DNA of 64,000 nucleotides from the NCBI GenBank assembly GCA_019635435.1, contig JAHBZM010000001.1, positions 434,001 to 498,000 on the forward strand. The letters are read 5' to 3'. Both the position numbers and the translations under genes were made by a program. Origin of the DNA: Ramlibacter sp. Its GTDB lineage: Bacteria > Pseudomonadota > Gammaproteobacteria > Burkholderiales > Burkholderiaceae_C. The notes below the pieces were generated by a model. The model ran no database searches and was not told where the DNA came from. It saw only the letters and a program-made list of their open reading frames with translations. Numbering within the stretch: position 1 is the first letter of the stretch; the number at the start of each line of letters is the position of its first letter. This document shows, piece after piece, positions 1 through 8,356 of the stretch.

Positions 1-1
1 C

Positions 2-586
2 GACGGGGCGCATTTTGTGCCGCAGCATCGCGAGCGCATCATCATCATCGGCTTCCGCGATCCGGTCATCTTTGACTGGGACATGGTGGACCTGCCGAGC
101 AAGGGCCTGCACACTCTGGGCGAAGTTCTTCACAAGAAAACAGGCGAACCCAATATTGAGTCGGACATGTCAAAGTACTACGACCATACCAAAGGCAAGG
201 TGCTGGAGAAGTACACGCTGACCGACAACCTTTGGACCTACCTTCAGAACTACAAACAGAAGCACCAGGCAGCAGGCAATGGCTTTGGCTTCGGACTCGT
301 GACGCCCAAGAGTGTGACTCGTACGCTATCTGCCCGCTACTACAAGGACGGCTCCGAAATCCTGTTTAGTCAGGGGAGCAAAAAGAACCCTCGCCGACTG
401 ACACCACGCGAATGCGCGCGCCTCATGGGCTTTCCGGACAGCTTCAAGATTCCGGTGTCAGATACACGTGCCTACAAGCAGTTTGGCAACTCGGTGGTGG
501 TTCCCGTGATGGAAGCTGTCGCGCGAGCCATGCAGCCAATGATTTGCGAACCAGCTCGACCGGATCGTGAACTGCTCGCAGCCTGA
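2..586 (+). CDS. dcm: DNA (cytosine-5-)-methyltransferase, Dcm type, C-terminal part (5' end outside window)
   Basis: The frame is open from the window edge, so the catalytic N-terminal half (motif IV Pro-Cys) is not visible. What remains is the end of a C5-cytosine methylase: VPQHRERIIIIGFRD near the start, then RRLTPRECARLMGFP (motif IX) and YKQFGNSVVVPV (motif X), very close to Escherichia coli Dcm. Dcm methylates the inner C of CCWGG. The gene is followed by a small ORF, vsr and an EcoRII-type nuclease in one co-directional block, so it is inferred to be the protective methylase of a CCWGG restriction system. Base composition is visibly less GC-rich than the origin genes, suggesting acquisition. 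Confidence 0.9.
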   Translation, partial: DGAHFVPQHRERIIIIGFRDPVIFDWDMVDLPSKGLHTLGEVLHKKTGEPNIESDMSKYYDHTKGKVLEKYTLTDNLWTYLQNYKQKHQAAGNGFGFGLVTPKSVTRTLSARYYKDGSEILFSQGSKKNPRRLTPRECARLMGFPDSFKIPVSDTRAYKQFGNSVVVPVMEAVARAMQPMICEPARPDRELLAA

Positions 587-602
587 ACACCGGAGCCTAA
601 CC

Positions 603-878
603 ATGCAAACCGCCCCGCGCATCCCAGACCTGCCGAATGCTTCAGCCTTTGCAATGAACCGCTGGTTCTACAAGATGCAAAAGGCCGGGCTGCTCTATCA
701 CCCAGATGAACCGGCGGAGAACATTGTCAATGTTGTCACTGGTCGCCCCACGTTTACCGCTGACGAATGTCGGAAATTGGACGCTGCTGTTGAAAAAATG
801 TTTGAAATGCACGGCGATAAAGTCTACGACGTTTGTCTGCGCTATTTTCAAAAAGCCTTAGGAATTCGCCCCCAGTGA
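603..878 (+). CDS. small hypothetical protein in the restriction-modification operon
   Basis: A 91-residue protein starting at ATG 603, chosen over an upstream in-frame GTG at 567 that would overlap the methylase. Its stop overlaps the vsr start (GTGA), so it is translationally coupled. I recognise no family. It contains MNRWFYKMQKAGLLYHPD near the start and a charged helical C-terminal half ending ALGIRPQ; no Cys cluster, membrane segment or clear HTH motif is visible. Position between a methylase and vsr suggests a controller, repair accessory or antirestriction role, but that is inference from context only. Confidence 0.65.
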   Translation: MQTAPRIPDLPNASAFAMNRWFYKMQKAGLLYHPDEPAENIVNVVTGRPTFTADECRKLDAAVEKMFEMHGDKVYDVCLRYFQKALGIRPQ

Positions 879-1306
879 CGGACGTTGTAGACGCAGCCAC
901 GCGCAGTCGGATGATGTCCGGCATCCGCGGGGCAAACACCACTCCAGAACTCTTCCTTCGCAAAGCCCTTCACGCACAAGGATTCCGGTATCGACTCGGT
1001 GGGGCGGGATTGCCTGGTAAGCCAGATCTCGTTCTGCCCTCACGACGGACCGTTGTTTTCATTCATGGCTGCTTCTGGCATCGCCATACTTGCGAGTACT
1101 TTAAATGGCCCAAGAGCAACCAAGCCTTCTGGCGCGACAAGCTTGAAGGCAACGCTTTGAGGGATGCCAACACCAAGAAGGAGCTCTTGCGCCTAGGCTG
1201 GCGTGTTCTTACAGTCTGGGAGTGCGAGCTGAAAAAGACTCGCTACACATTGCCAAATCCGGCAGTTAACCGCGTCTCAAGAATTCTTGCCAAAGGTTCA
1301 CCATGA
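875..1306 (+). CDS. vsr: very short patch repair (Vsr) endonuclease
   Basis: About 143 residues. Vsr nicks 5' to the T of T:G mismatches created when 5-methylcytosine deaminates in Dcm sites, starting repair back to C:G. The family signature TRSRMMSGIRGANTTPE lies near residue 8, followed by FRYRLGGAGLPGKPDLVLP (catalytic Asp in PDLVLP), VVFIHGCFWHRHTC with the zinc/His cluster, and the C-terminal WRVLTVWECE. Start GTG 875 is chosen because it overlaps the preceding stop and gives the normal family length; a longer start at 833 would overlap the upstream gene by 46 bases. It overlaps the next gene by ATGA. Confidence 0.93.
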   Translation: MTDVVDAATRSRMMSGIRGANTTPELFLRKALHAQGFRYRLGGAGLPGKPDLVLPSRRTVVFIHGCFWHRHTCEYFKWPKSNQAFWRDKLEGNALRDANTKKELLRLGWRVLTVWECELKKTRYTLPNPAVNRVSRILAKGSP

Positions 1307-2487
1307 CATCTCTCAGCACGTACTTCAAAGGTACGGCGAGCAAATATCTCAGTGCCGTTGATGCCACCCCAAGCTCTAACCAGCATGAAATCGGCTCCAA
1401 CAAGTTCACGGCGATCCTTGGAACACCCGGCAACGCAAAGCTTCGCTTCAAGGCGACTTTCTTATTCTTCAATCCCGATACGGAACAACCGGAGTCCTGC
1501 CGCGACGATGTGACTTACTACGACGCTCGCCTCAATCAGCCGCATCGGGCACCCGAATATCGGCTGTACTACAAAAACAACTTAGTAACAGAGCAGCTTC
1601 GTGAGGGTGACTTCTGTCTTGTCGGCGCACTGACAACCGGTGAGCTACTAATCGCCATTGCAAGACCCGGTAGCGAAGATGAGCGGCGAGTACGTTACTT
1701 ATTCGACATTGACGAGGCAAAGCAGCAATGGGAAATTGACAGCAGCATCAGCACAGGTGATTTGGACATCGCTTCACGAAGCATCTTGGACGCTCTTGGC
1801 ATAGAAGCGGTTGACGCTGCTGACGAAATGCTGGACCGAATGGTTGACAAATTCGGCCTGCGGTTTCCACCTACAAAGGAGTTTTCAGCATTTGCTCGTG
1901 AGACTCTCGGCAAGCATGCTGACCCTTTAGCTTCTCCGGACCAAGCGCTGGAAGAGTGGATGAAGCAGGAGGAGCGTCTCTTTCGGAGCCTGGAACGCGC
2001 AATCGTCTCTGTGCAACTTGAAGAGCCATTTGAGACTGTCGATGCTTTTATTGACCTTTCTCTCTCGGTACAGAATCGAAGAAAATCGCGCGTTGGCCAT
2101 GCACTCGAGAATCATCTGGAGGCCATCTTTAAGGCAACAGGCACGCTCTACCAACGAGGCGCGAAGACAGAGGGCAATGCGCGCCCAGATTTTCTGTTTC
2201 CCAGCGCCATGGCCTACGCCGACCCAAGAATGAAGTCACCTCCCTTGCGAATGCTCGCGGCGAAATCAACATGCAAGGATCGGTGGCGGCAGATACTCGC
2301 TGAGGCAGAGCGCATTCCTGAAAAGCACCTCTTCACCCTCGAGACCGCGATATCGAAATCGCAAACCGACGAGATGCAGGCCCACCGCGTACAGCTAGTA
2401 GTCCCCCCGTCCGTGAAGAAGACCTACTCTGAATCCCAGCAAAGTTGGCTAATTGGACTCGGCGAGTTCATTCTTCTCGTACGCTAG
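1303..2487 (+). CDS. EcoRII-type restriction endonuclease
   Basis: A 394-residue protein, close to the 404 residues of EcoRII, a type IIE enzyme that cuts before CCWGG and needs a second site as effector. The C-terminal half shows the EcoRII-C core: SRVGHALENHLEAIF, then ARPDFLFPS (catalytic Asp) and LAAKSTCKDRWRQIL (catalytic Lys and conserved Arg). The N-terminal about 170 residues correspond to the effector-binding domain and are less conserved. ATG 1303 overlaps the vsr stop by four bases. With the dcm-like gene and vsr this makes a complete R-M-repair cassette. CCWGG specificity is inferred from homology. Confidence 0.88.
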   Translation: MTSLSTYFKGTASKYLSAVDATPSSNQHEIGSNKFTAILGTPGNAKLRFKATFLFFNPDTEQPESCRDDVTYYDARLNQPHRAPEYRLYYKNNLVTEQLREGDFCLVGALTTGELLIAIARPGSEDERRVRYLFDIDEAKQQWEIDSSISTGDLDIASRSILDALGIEAVDAADEMLDRMVDKFGLRFPPTKEFSAFARETLGKHADPLASPDQALEEWMKQEERLFRSLERAIVSVQLEEPFETVDAFIDLSLSVQNRRKSRVGHALENHLEAIFKATGTLYQRGAKTEGNARPDFLFPSAMAYADPRMKSPPLRMLAAKSTCKDRWRQILAEAERIPEKHLFTLETAISKSQTDEMQAHRVQLVVPPSVKKTYSESQQSWLIGLGEFILLVR

Positions 2488-2504
2488 TGCCTACGACTAA
2501 ACCC

Positions 2505-2580
2505 AACGATCCTTGGGCACATAACATGCGTAGCCCAAGAAAAAGAGACTCTCCCACTGAGCTAACAGAGGACTGCCGAT
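2505..2580 (-). other. tRNA-like remnant between the EcoRII-type gene and gyrB
   Basis: The minus strand at 2548-2565 reads TTAGCTCAGTGGGAGAGT, a textbook tRNA D-arm, followed by a T-rich stretch resembling a degenerate anticodon arm (CTTTTTC). No proper acceptor stem, T-arm GTTCGA motif or CCA end can be assembled. A 7-bp hairpin (CTTGGGC/GCCCAAG) occupies the place where a T-arm would be. It may be a decayed tRNA, possibly a scar of the integration that brought the restriction block. Low confidence. Confidence 0.3.
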
Positions 2581-2620
2581 CGGGTGCTCACCAAGAAGCA
2601 CCAACAATCTTGCTCGCGGA

Positions 2621-2642
2621 CGAAAGACAAATTCGTCTTTCG
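2621..2642 (-). terminator. hairpin downstream of gyrB, possible terminator
   Basis: A perfect 8-bp stem (CGAAAGAC/GTCTTTCG) with a 6-base loop lies about 38 bases beyond the gyrB stop. There is no strong T-run, so as an intrinsic terminator it is weak. Confidence 0.4.
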
Positions 2643-2679
2643 GTGCATCCGCCATGCAGTCCCCTCTGCGCTGAGTGCC

Positions 2680-5274
2680 TCAAACGTCAATATTCGCCGC
2701 CCGCAGCGCATTCGTCTCAATAAAGTCCCGCCGCGGCTCCACCTCGTCGCCCATGAGCATGGTGAACACCTTGTCGGCTTCAATGGCGTCTTCAATCTGC
2801 ACGCGCAGCAGGCGGCGCACGGTCGGGTCCATGGTGGTTTCCCACAGCTGCTGGGGGTTCATTTCGCCCAGGCCCTTGTAGCGCTGGCGGGCTGTGGCGC
2901 GCTCGGCCTCGCCAATCAGCCACTTCATGGCCTGGCGGAAGTCCGAGACCTTTTCTTCCTTCATGCGCTCGCCCTCGCCGCGTGTCACGCGCGCGCCTTC
3001 GCTGAGCAGGCCTCGGAAGGTGTTGGCGGCCTCGGCCAGCGCGGCGTAGTCGGCGCCGTGCACAAAGTCCTGCGTGATGACGCTGCTCTTCACGTTGCCA
3101 TGGTGGCGGCGGCTGATGCGCAGGATGGGTTTGTCGGTGCGGGTGTCAAACTCGCCGGCCACTTCGGCGGGCGTGCCCTGCACGGTGATCTCGCGCAGCT
3201 TGGCCTGCAGCGCCACGGCAGAGGCTTCGGCGTCGGCCACGGTGTCCAGGTTGAGCGACACGCCGTCGGCAATGGCGCGCAGGGCTTCTGCGTCCATGAA
3301 GTTGCCCAGCCGCGCAATCACGGCCTCGGCCACCTGGTGCTTGCGCGCCAGCTCGGCCAGTGTGTCGCCGGCAATGGTGGCACCGGCGCCGGTCTGCACC
3401 GCGGCGTCCTTGAGCGCAATGCGCAGCAAGAAGGTGTCGAGCTCGGCCGCGCCCTGCAGGTAGAGCTCTTCCTTGCCGGCCTTGACCTTGTACAGCGGGG
3501 GCTGCGCAATGTAGATGTGGCCGCGCTCCACCAGCTCGGGCATCTGGCGGTAAAAGAAGGTGAGCAGCAGCGTGCGGATGTGGGCGCCGTCCACGTCGGC
3601 ATCGGTCATGATGATGATGCGGTGGTAGCGCAGCTTGGCCACGTTGAAGTCGTCCACGCCCGCCGTGCCGCCCACGCCGGTGGCCTTGCCAATGCCGGTG
3701 CCCAGAGCGGTGATGAGCGTGAGGATCTCATTGCTGGTCAGCAGCTTTTCGTAGCGCGCTTTTTCCACGTTCAGAATCTTGCCGCGCAGCGGCAGGATCG
3801 CCTGGAACTTGCGGTCGCGGCCCTGCTTGGCCGAGCCGCCGGCGGAGTCGCCCTCAACGATGTAGATCTCGCACTCGGCCGGGTCTTTTTCCTGGCAGTC
3901 GGCCAGTTTGCCGGGCAGGCCCATGCCGTCCAGCACGCCCTTGCGACGCGTCATCTCGCGCGCTTTGCGCGCGGCCTCGCGGGCCCGCGCGGCCTCGACG
4001 ATCTTGCCGCAGATGATCTTGGCGTCGTTGGGGCGCTCTTCCAGGTAGTCGGCCAGCAGCTTGCCCACAATGTCTTCCACCGGGCCCCGCACTTCGCTGC
4101 TCACCAGCTTGTCCTTGGTCTGGCTGCTGAATTTGGGCTCGGGCACCTTCACGCTCAGCACGCAGCACAGGCCTTCACGCATGTCGTCGCCGGTCACTTC
4201 CACCTTGGCCTTCTTGGCCAGCTCGTTGGTGTCGATGTATTTGCTGATCACGCGCGTCATGGCGGCGCGCAGGCCGGTCAGGTGGGTGCCGCCGTCACGC
4301 TGGGGAATGTTGTTGGTGAAGCACAGCACCTGCTCGTTGTAGCCGCTGTTCCACTGCATGGCCACTTCAACGCCGATGTTGGTGCCCTGGTCGCTCTGGC
4401 GGTCACCCATGGCATGGAACACATTGGGGTGCAGCACCTGCTTGCCCTTGTTGATGAAGTTCACAAAGCCCTGAACACCACCCGCGCCTGAAAAGTCATC
4501 TTCCTTGCCACTGCGCTCATCGTGCAGCCGGATGCGCACGCCGTTGTTCAAAAAGCTCAGCTCGCGCAGGCGCTTGCTGAGGATTTCGTAGTGGAAGTCG
4601 TTGTTCTCTTTGAAGATGTCGGTGTCGGGCAAGAAGTGCACTTCGGTGCCGCGCTTGTCGGTGGCGTCCAGCACCTTCATGGGCGACACCTCAACGCCGT
4701 TCACCATCTCCAGCAGGCGGTTCTGCACAAAGCCGCGCGCAAACTCGATGGTGTGGACCTTGCCGTCGCGCCGCACCGTCAGGCGCAGCCATTTGCTCAG
4801 CGCGTTCACGCAGCTCACGCCCACGCCGTGCAGGCCGCCCGAGACCTTGTAGCTGTTCTGGTTGAACTTGCCGCCCGCATGCAGCTCGGTCAGCGCAATT
4901 TCAGCCGCACTGCGCTTGGGCTCGTGCTTGTCGTCCATCTTCACGCCGGTGGGGATGCCCCGGCCGTTGTCGACCACGCTGATGGAGTTGTCGGTGTGGA
5001 TGGTGACCACGATGTCGTCGCAATGGCCGGCCAGCGCTTCATCAATCGAGTTGTCGACCACCTCGAACACCAGGTGGTGCAGGCCCGTGCCGTCCGATGT
5101 GTCGCCGATGTACATGCCAGGGCGCTTGCGCACGGCTTCCAGGCCTTCCAGGATCTGGATCGCACCCTCACCATAGCCGTCGCTCGCACCAGCCTGGTGG
5201 GCGTCAATGGTGGGCTGGAAGTTGGAGCTGGTCGCGCCGGCCGCACCGGTGTTCACATTGTTTTCGTCTGACAT
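2680..5274 (-). CDS. gyrB: DNA gyrase subunit B
   Basis: An 864-residue ATP-binding subunit of the type II topoisomerase that introduces negative supercoils, acting as GyrA2B2. The GHKL ATPase motifs are in order: EVVDNSIDEALAGHCDD, DNGRGIPTG and GGLHGVGVSCVNALS. The TOPRIM domain has YIVEGDSAGGSAKQGRD, LPLRGKILNVEKAR and the DADVDGAHI metal site. The C-terminus carries RYKGLGEMNPQQLWETTMDP. An N-terminal extension of about 25 residues and the usual Gram-negative insert make it longer than the 804 residues of E. coli. It lies downstream of dnaN in the classic dnaA-dnaN-gyrB order without recF between them. Confidence 0.98.
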   Translation of the reverse strand: MSDENNVNTGAAGATSSNFQPTIDAHQAGASDGYGEGAIQILEGLEAVRKRPGMYIGDTSDGTGLHHLVFEVVDNSIDEALAGHCDDIVVTIHTDNSISVVDNGRGIPTGVKMDDKHEPKRSAAEIALTELHAGGKFNQNSYKVSGGLHGVGVSCVNALSKWLRLTVRRDGKVHTIEFARGFVQNRLLEMVNGVEVSPMKVLDATDKRGTEVHFLPDTDIFKENNDFHYEILSKRLRELSFLNNGVRIRLHDERSGKEDDFSGAGGVQGFVNFINKGKQVLHPNVFHAMGDRQSDQGTNIGVEVAMQWNSGYNEQVLCFTNNIPQRDGGTHLTGLRAAMTRVISKYIDTNELAKKAKVEVTGDDMREGLCCVLSVKVPEPKFSSQTKDKLVSSEVRGPVEDIVGKLLADYLEERPNDAKIICGKIVEAARAREAARKAREMTRRKGVLDGMGLPGKLADCQEKDPAECEIYIVEGDSAGGSAKQGRDRKFQAILPLRGKILNVEKARYEKLLTSNEILTLITALGTGIGKATGVGGTAGVDDFNVAKLRYHRIIIMTDADVDGAHIRTLLLTFFYRQMPELVERGHIYIAQPPLYKVKAGKEELYLQGAAELDTFLLRIALKDAAVQTGAGATIAGDTLAELARKHQVAEAVIARLGNFMDAEALRAIADGVSLNLDTVADAEASAVALQAKLREITVQGTPAEVAGEFDTRTDKPILRISRRHHGNVKSSVITQDFVHGADYAALAEAANTFRGLLSEGARVTRGEGERMKEEKVSDFRQAMKWLIGEAERATARQRYKGLGEMNPQQLWETTMDPTVRRLLRVQIEDAIEADKVFTMLMGDEVEPRRDFIETNALRAANIDV

Positions 5275-5327
5275 ATCGGCTTTTTACCTGCGGTGAAACT
5301 TCGTTTTCTCAATCTCTTGAATGACCA

Positions 5328-5348
5328 AACCCGCCACAGTGGCGGGTT
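5328..5348 (-). terminator. GC-rich hairpin between dnaN and gyrB
   Basis: A perfect 9-bp stem AACCCGCCA/TGGCGGGTT with a 3-base loop, 66 bases downstream of the dnaN stop. No long T-run follows on either strand, so it may be a weak terminator or an mRNA-processing hairpin. Confidence 0.4.
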
Positions 5349-5367
5349 GGAACACTTTCCGTTCTTT

Positions 5368-5408
5368 CTGAGCCTGTCGAAGGGCTTCGACGCGCTCAGC
5401 CCGAACGG
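5368..5408. repeat. REP-like inverted repeat (TTCGAC...GCTCAGCCCGAACGG type)
   Basis: Arms CTGAGCctGTCGAAG (5368-5382) and CTTCGACgcGCTCAG (5385-5399) are inverted copies with two central mismatches, followed by CCCGAACGG. I recognise this sequence type as a common intergenic palindrome in many beta- and gammaproteobacterial genomes. It sits directly after the dnaN stop, where it could end transcription or stabilise mRNA. Confidence 0.6.
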
Positions 5409-5413
5409 CGATG

Positions 5414-6520
5414 TCAAATGCGCATCGGCATCACCACGTATTTGAAAGTCGCGTTGTCGGGGATGGTCAGCAGCGCCGAGCTGTTGGAGTCGGCCAGCTC
5501 GAGCTTGACCATCTCCTGGCCCATGTTGGCCAGCGCGTCGATCAGGTAGGTGACGTTGAAGCCGATCTCGATGGCGTCGCCGCCGTAGTCGATGTCCAGC
5601 TCGTCCACGGCTTCTTCCTGCTCGGCGTTGTTGCTGGCCACGCGCAGCGTGCCGGGCTCGATGTTCAGGCGCACGCCCTTGAACTTTTCGCTGGTGAGAA
5701 TGGCAGTGCGCTGCAGGCTGGCCAGCAGCGGCGCGCGGCCCAGCGTGATGCTGTTCTTGTGGTTCTTGGGGATGACGCGGTTGTAGTCGGGGAATTTGCC
5801 CTCGACCAGCTTGGTCACAAACTCCATGCCGCCAAAGCTGAACTTGGCCTGGTTGCTGGCAAATTGCATCTCGATCGCGCCTTCGGCGTCGCTGAGCAGG
5901 CGCTGCATTTCAAGCACGGTCTTGCGCGGCAGGATCACCTCTTGCCGCGGCACTTCCACGTCGAGCATGGCGCTGGCAAAGGCCAGGCGGTGCCCGTCGG
6001 TGGCCACCAGGCTGAGCTGCTTGCCTTCGGCCACGAACAGGATGCCGTTGAGGTAGTAGCGGATGTCGTGCACGGCCATGGCAAAGCTCACCTGGTCCAG
6101 CAGGTCCTTGAGCGTCTTTTGCGGCACGCTGAACACGGGGCCAAAGCTCGCGGCTTCCTGCACCAGCGGGAAGTCTTCGGCGGCCAGCGTCTGCAGCGTG
6201 AACTTGCTCTTGCCGCCCTTGAGGATGAGCTTGCTCTGGCTTGATTCGATCGAGACCGTCTGGTCGGCCGGCATGGTGCGCAGGATGTCGATGAGCTTGC
6301 GCGCCCCCACCGTGGTGGTGAAGTTGCCTGCGTCGCCGTCAAGCTCGGCCGTGGTGCGGATCTGGATCTCGAGGTCGCTGGTGGTCAGCTGCACGGCGCT
6401 GCCGGTCTTGCGGATCAGCACATTGGCCAGGATGGGCAGCGTGTGGCGCCGCTCCACGATGCCCGCGACCGATTGCAGAACCGAGAGCACTTTGTCTTGT
6501 GTTGCCTTCAGGACGATCAT
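5414..6520 (-). CDS. dnaN: DNA polymerase III beta subunit (sliding clamp)
   Basis: A 368-residue protein of standard clamp length that forms the dimeric ring tethering Pol III to DNA. It begins MIVLKATQDKVLSVLQSVAGIVERRHTLPILANVLI, typical for the family, and ends with YVVMPMRI, the conserved C-terminus that forms part of the protein-binding pocket. The start has a strong ribosome binding site, GAGGAG, about 7 bases upstream. It lies 241 bases downstream of dnaA and is probably transcribed with it. Confidence 0.98.
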   Translation of the reverse strand: MIVLKATQDKVLSVLQSVAGIVERRHTLPILANVLIRKTGSAVQLTTSDLEIQIRTTAELDGDAGNFTTTVGARKLIDILRTMPADQTVSIESSQSKLILKGGKSKFTLQTLAAEDFPLVQEAASFGPVFSVPQKTLKDLLDQVSFAMAVHDIRYYLNGILFVAEGKQLSLVATDGHRLAFASAMLDVEVPRQEVILPRKTVLEMQRLLSDAEGAIEMQFASNQAKFSFGGMEFVTKLVEGKFPDYNRVIPKNHKNSITLGRAPLLASLQRTAILTSEKFKGVRLNIEPGTLRVASNNAEQEEAVDELDIDYGGDAIEIGFNVTYLIDALANMGQEMVKLELADSNSSALLTIPDNATFKYVVMPMRI

Positions 6521-6761
6521 CTGTGAACTCCTCTTTATTTCTTTAATTCAAATTAGTAGTAGCTAGTAAGGGCAGCGCGGCGCTGTGGACATCCCTATTT
6601 TCGCCTTTTTTATCAACGACTTGCGACGTGTTGAACACTGTGGGCACCCCTGCTTCTGTGGTGTCGGCCCAGAATGAATAACTTTGGTTTGCGACCCCCG
6701 GGTGTGGATAACTGGCAGGTTGTGCCAGAACTGTCCCCAGAGTTGTTAGAGCGCCCATTTT
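6521..6761. other. dnaA-dnaN intergenic region with DnaA boxes (candidate origin sub-region)
   Basis: No credible gene is present; a 71-codon minus-strand frame here has no family features. It holds a perfect DnaA box at 6703-6711 (TTATCCACA on the minus strand) and a near match TGTGGACAT at 6584-6592. AT-rich stretches are found near 6521-6560 and 6601-6625. Together with the upstream region it may form a two-part oriC around dnaA. Confidence 0.55.
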
Positions 6762-8162
6762 TCAGCCTTTCAGGGTCTGTTCGAGCACGTGCAGCTGCTG
6801 GTTGAGTTCGGTCAGCTGCTGGCGCTCGCCCGAGATCTTGCGCACGGCGTGCAGCACGGTGGTGTGGTCGCGCCCGCCAAACAGCTCGCCGATCTCGGGC
6901 AGGCTCTTCTGCGTGAGTTCCTTGGCCAGGTACATGGCAATCTGGCGCGGCCGGGCAATGCTGGCCGGGCGCTTCTTGCTGTACATGTCGGCAACCTTGA
7001 TCTTGTAGTAGTCGGCCACCGTCTTCTGGATGTTCTCGACGCTGATCTGGCGGTTCTGGATGCTCAGCAGGTCGCGCAGGGCCTCGCGCGCCAGCGCAAT
7101 GGAGATGTCCTTCTGGTTGAAGCGCGAATAGGCCAGGATCTTGCGCAGCGCGCCTTCGAGTTCGCGCACGTTGGAGCGCACGTTCTTGGCCACAAAGAAG
7201 GCCACTTCCTCGGGCATTTCAGCGGCTTCGGCGCGGGCCTTGTTGATCAGGATGGCCACGCGCATCTCAAGCTCGGGCGGTTCAATGGCTACCGTGAGGC
7301 CTGAGTCAAAGCGCGAAACCAGCCGCTCGTGGATGTCGGCCAGACCCTTGGGGTAGGTGTCTGACGTCATCACGATGTGGCTCTTCTTGGCCAGCAGGGC
7401 CTCAAAGGCGTTGAAGAACTCCTCCTGGGTGCGGTCCTTGTTGGCGAAGAACTGCACATCGTCGATCAGCAGCAGGTCCAGCGAGTGGTAGCGCTCCTTG
7501 AACTCATCGAAGGTCTTGCGCTGGTAGGCCTTAACCACATCTGAAACAAATTGTTCAGCGTGGATGTAGAGAACTTTGGCGTTGGGCCGGTCGGCCAGCA
7601 GCTTGTTGCCCACCGCATGGACCAGGTGGGTCTTGCCCAGACCGACCCCGCCGTAGATGAAAAGCGGGTTGTAAAGCTGGCCCGGCGTGCCCGAGACATG
7701 CATGGCGGCGGCGCGTGCCATGCGGTTGGCCGTGCCCTCCACCAGGGTGTCAAAGGTCAGCGCGGTGTTGAGCCGGTTCTTGAAGGCGGTGGGGGAGGGG
7801 TCCTCGCCGATGTCGCTGGGTTCTGGGGGCGCACCCATCTCGGCAGACGCGGCAACCGAGTAAGACCTGACAATGGGTTCGCGGGGTGCAAGCGCTAACT
7901 CAAGCTGCACGGGCTGGCCGTAGAGTTTCTCGAGCAGGCTGGTGATCCGGCCCGAATACTGGGCCCGGACCCAGTCCAGTTTGAAGCGGTTGGCCACGAA
8001 CACCGTGACCCTGGAGAAGTCTTCAGCCACCTGGGCCACGAGCGGCTTGATCCAGGTGTTGAACTGCTGTTCGGGCAGCTCCTGGGCGAGTTGCTCGATG
8101 CAGGCCTGCCACAGGCTGTTGCCTGCGCCGGAGGCCAGGCCGGTGGGGAGTCCCTCGCTCAT
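6762..8162 (-). CDS. dnaA: chromosomal replication initiator protein DnaA
   Basis: A 466-residue AAA+ initiator that binds DnaA boxes, melts oriC and loads DnaB. Domain I begins at SLWQACIEQLAQELPEQQFNTWIKPL; a short variable linker follows (about residues 90-130). Domain III has Walker A GGVGLGKTH and Walker B LLLIDDVQFF, plus the box VII arginine region. Domain IV carries the DnaA signature RPRQIAMYLAKEL and GGRDHTTVLHAVRKI. It is the most upstream gene of the leftward dnaA-dnaN-gyrB set and is flanked by DnaA boxes, suggesting autoregulation. Confidence 0.98.
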   Translation of the reverse strand: MSEGLPTGLASGAGNSLWQACIEQLAQELPEQQFNTWIKPLVAQVAEDFSRVTVFVANRFKLDWVRAQYSGRITSLLEKLYGQPVQLELALAPREPIVRSYSVAASAEMGAPPEPSDIGEDPSPTAFKNRLNTALTFDTLVEGTANRMARAAAMHVSGTPGQLYNPLFIYGGVGLGKTHLVHAVGNKLLADRPNAKVLYIHAEQFVSDVVKAYQRKTFDEFKERYHSLDLLLIDDVQFFANKDRTQEEFFNAFEALLAKKSHIVMTSDTYPKGLADIHERLVSRFDSGLTVAIEPPELEMRVAILINKARAEAAEMPEEVAFFVAKNVRSNVRELEGALRKILAYSRFNQKDISIALAREALRDLLSIQNRQISVENIQKTVADYYKIKVADMYSKKRPASIARPRQIAMYLAKELTQKSLPEIGELFGGRDHTTVLHAVRKISGERQQLTELNQQLHVLEQTLKG

Positions 8163-8356
8163 TATTGGCTGTCGCCTCTGTGGATATTTTTCATTGTCAA
8201 AGCCTGTCGATTGTAATTTATCAAGGCGTTATCCACAAAGCCGGCCAAACCGCCGGGACTTCCAGCACCACACGTCATAAATGACGTAAAGCCTTGCCGC
8301 GATTCAGAAAATCCACGATAATCATGGGTTTCCCTGAGTATGAACATCGGATCATC
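8163..8356. other. dnaA-rpmH intergenic region, candidate oriC
   Basis: The divergent gap between dnaA and rpmH has a perfect DnaA box TTATCCACA at 8229-8237 and a near match TGTGGATAT at 8179-8187. Between them lies an AT-rich tract (ATTGTAATTTATC, about 8210-8222) that could serve as the unwinding element. Coding direction flips here, as expected at an origin. It must also contain the promoters of dnaA and rpmH. Confidence 0.65.

Noticed and set aside
2584..4491. A 635-codon open frame on the plus strand across gyrB.
   Set aside because: It is the antisense shadow of gyrB with biased Ala/His/Val/Gln composition and no family features.
6543..6758. A 71-codon frame in the dnaA-dnaN gap.
   Set aside because: It contains the DnaA box and AT-rich tracts, has no homologue I recognise and poor codon usage for this genome; the region is better read as regulatory.
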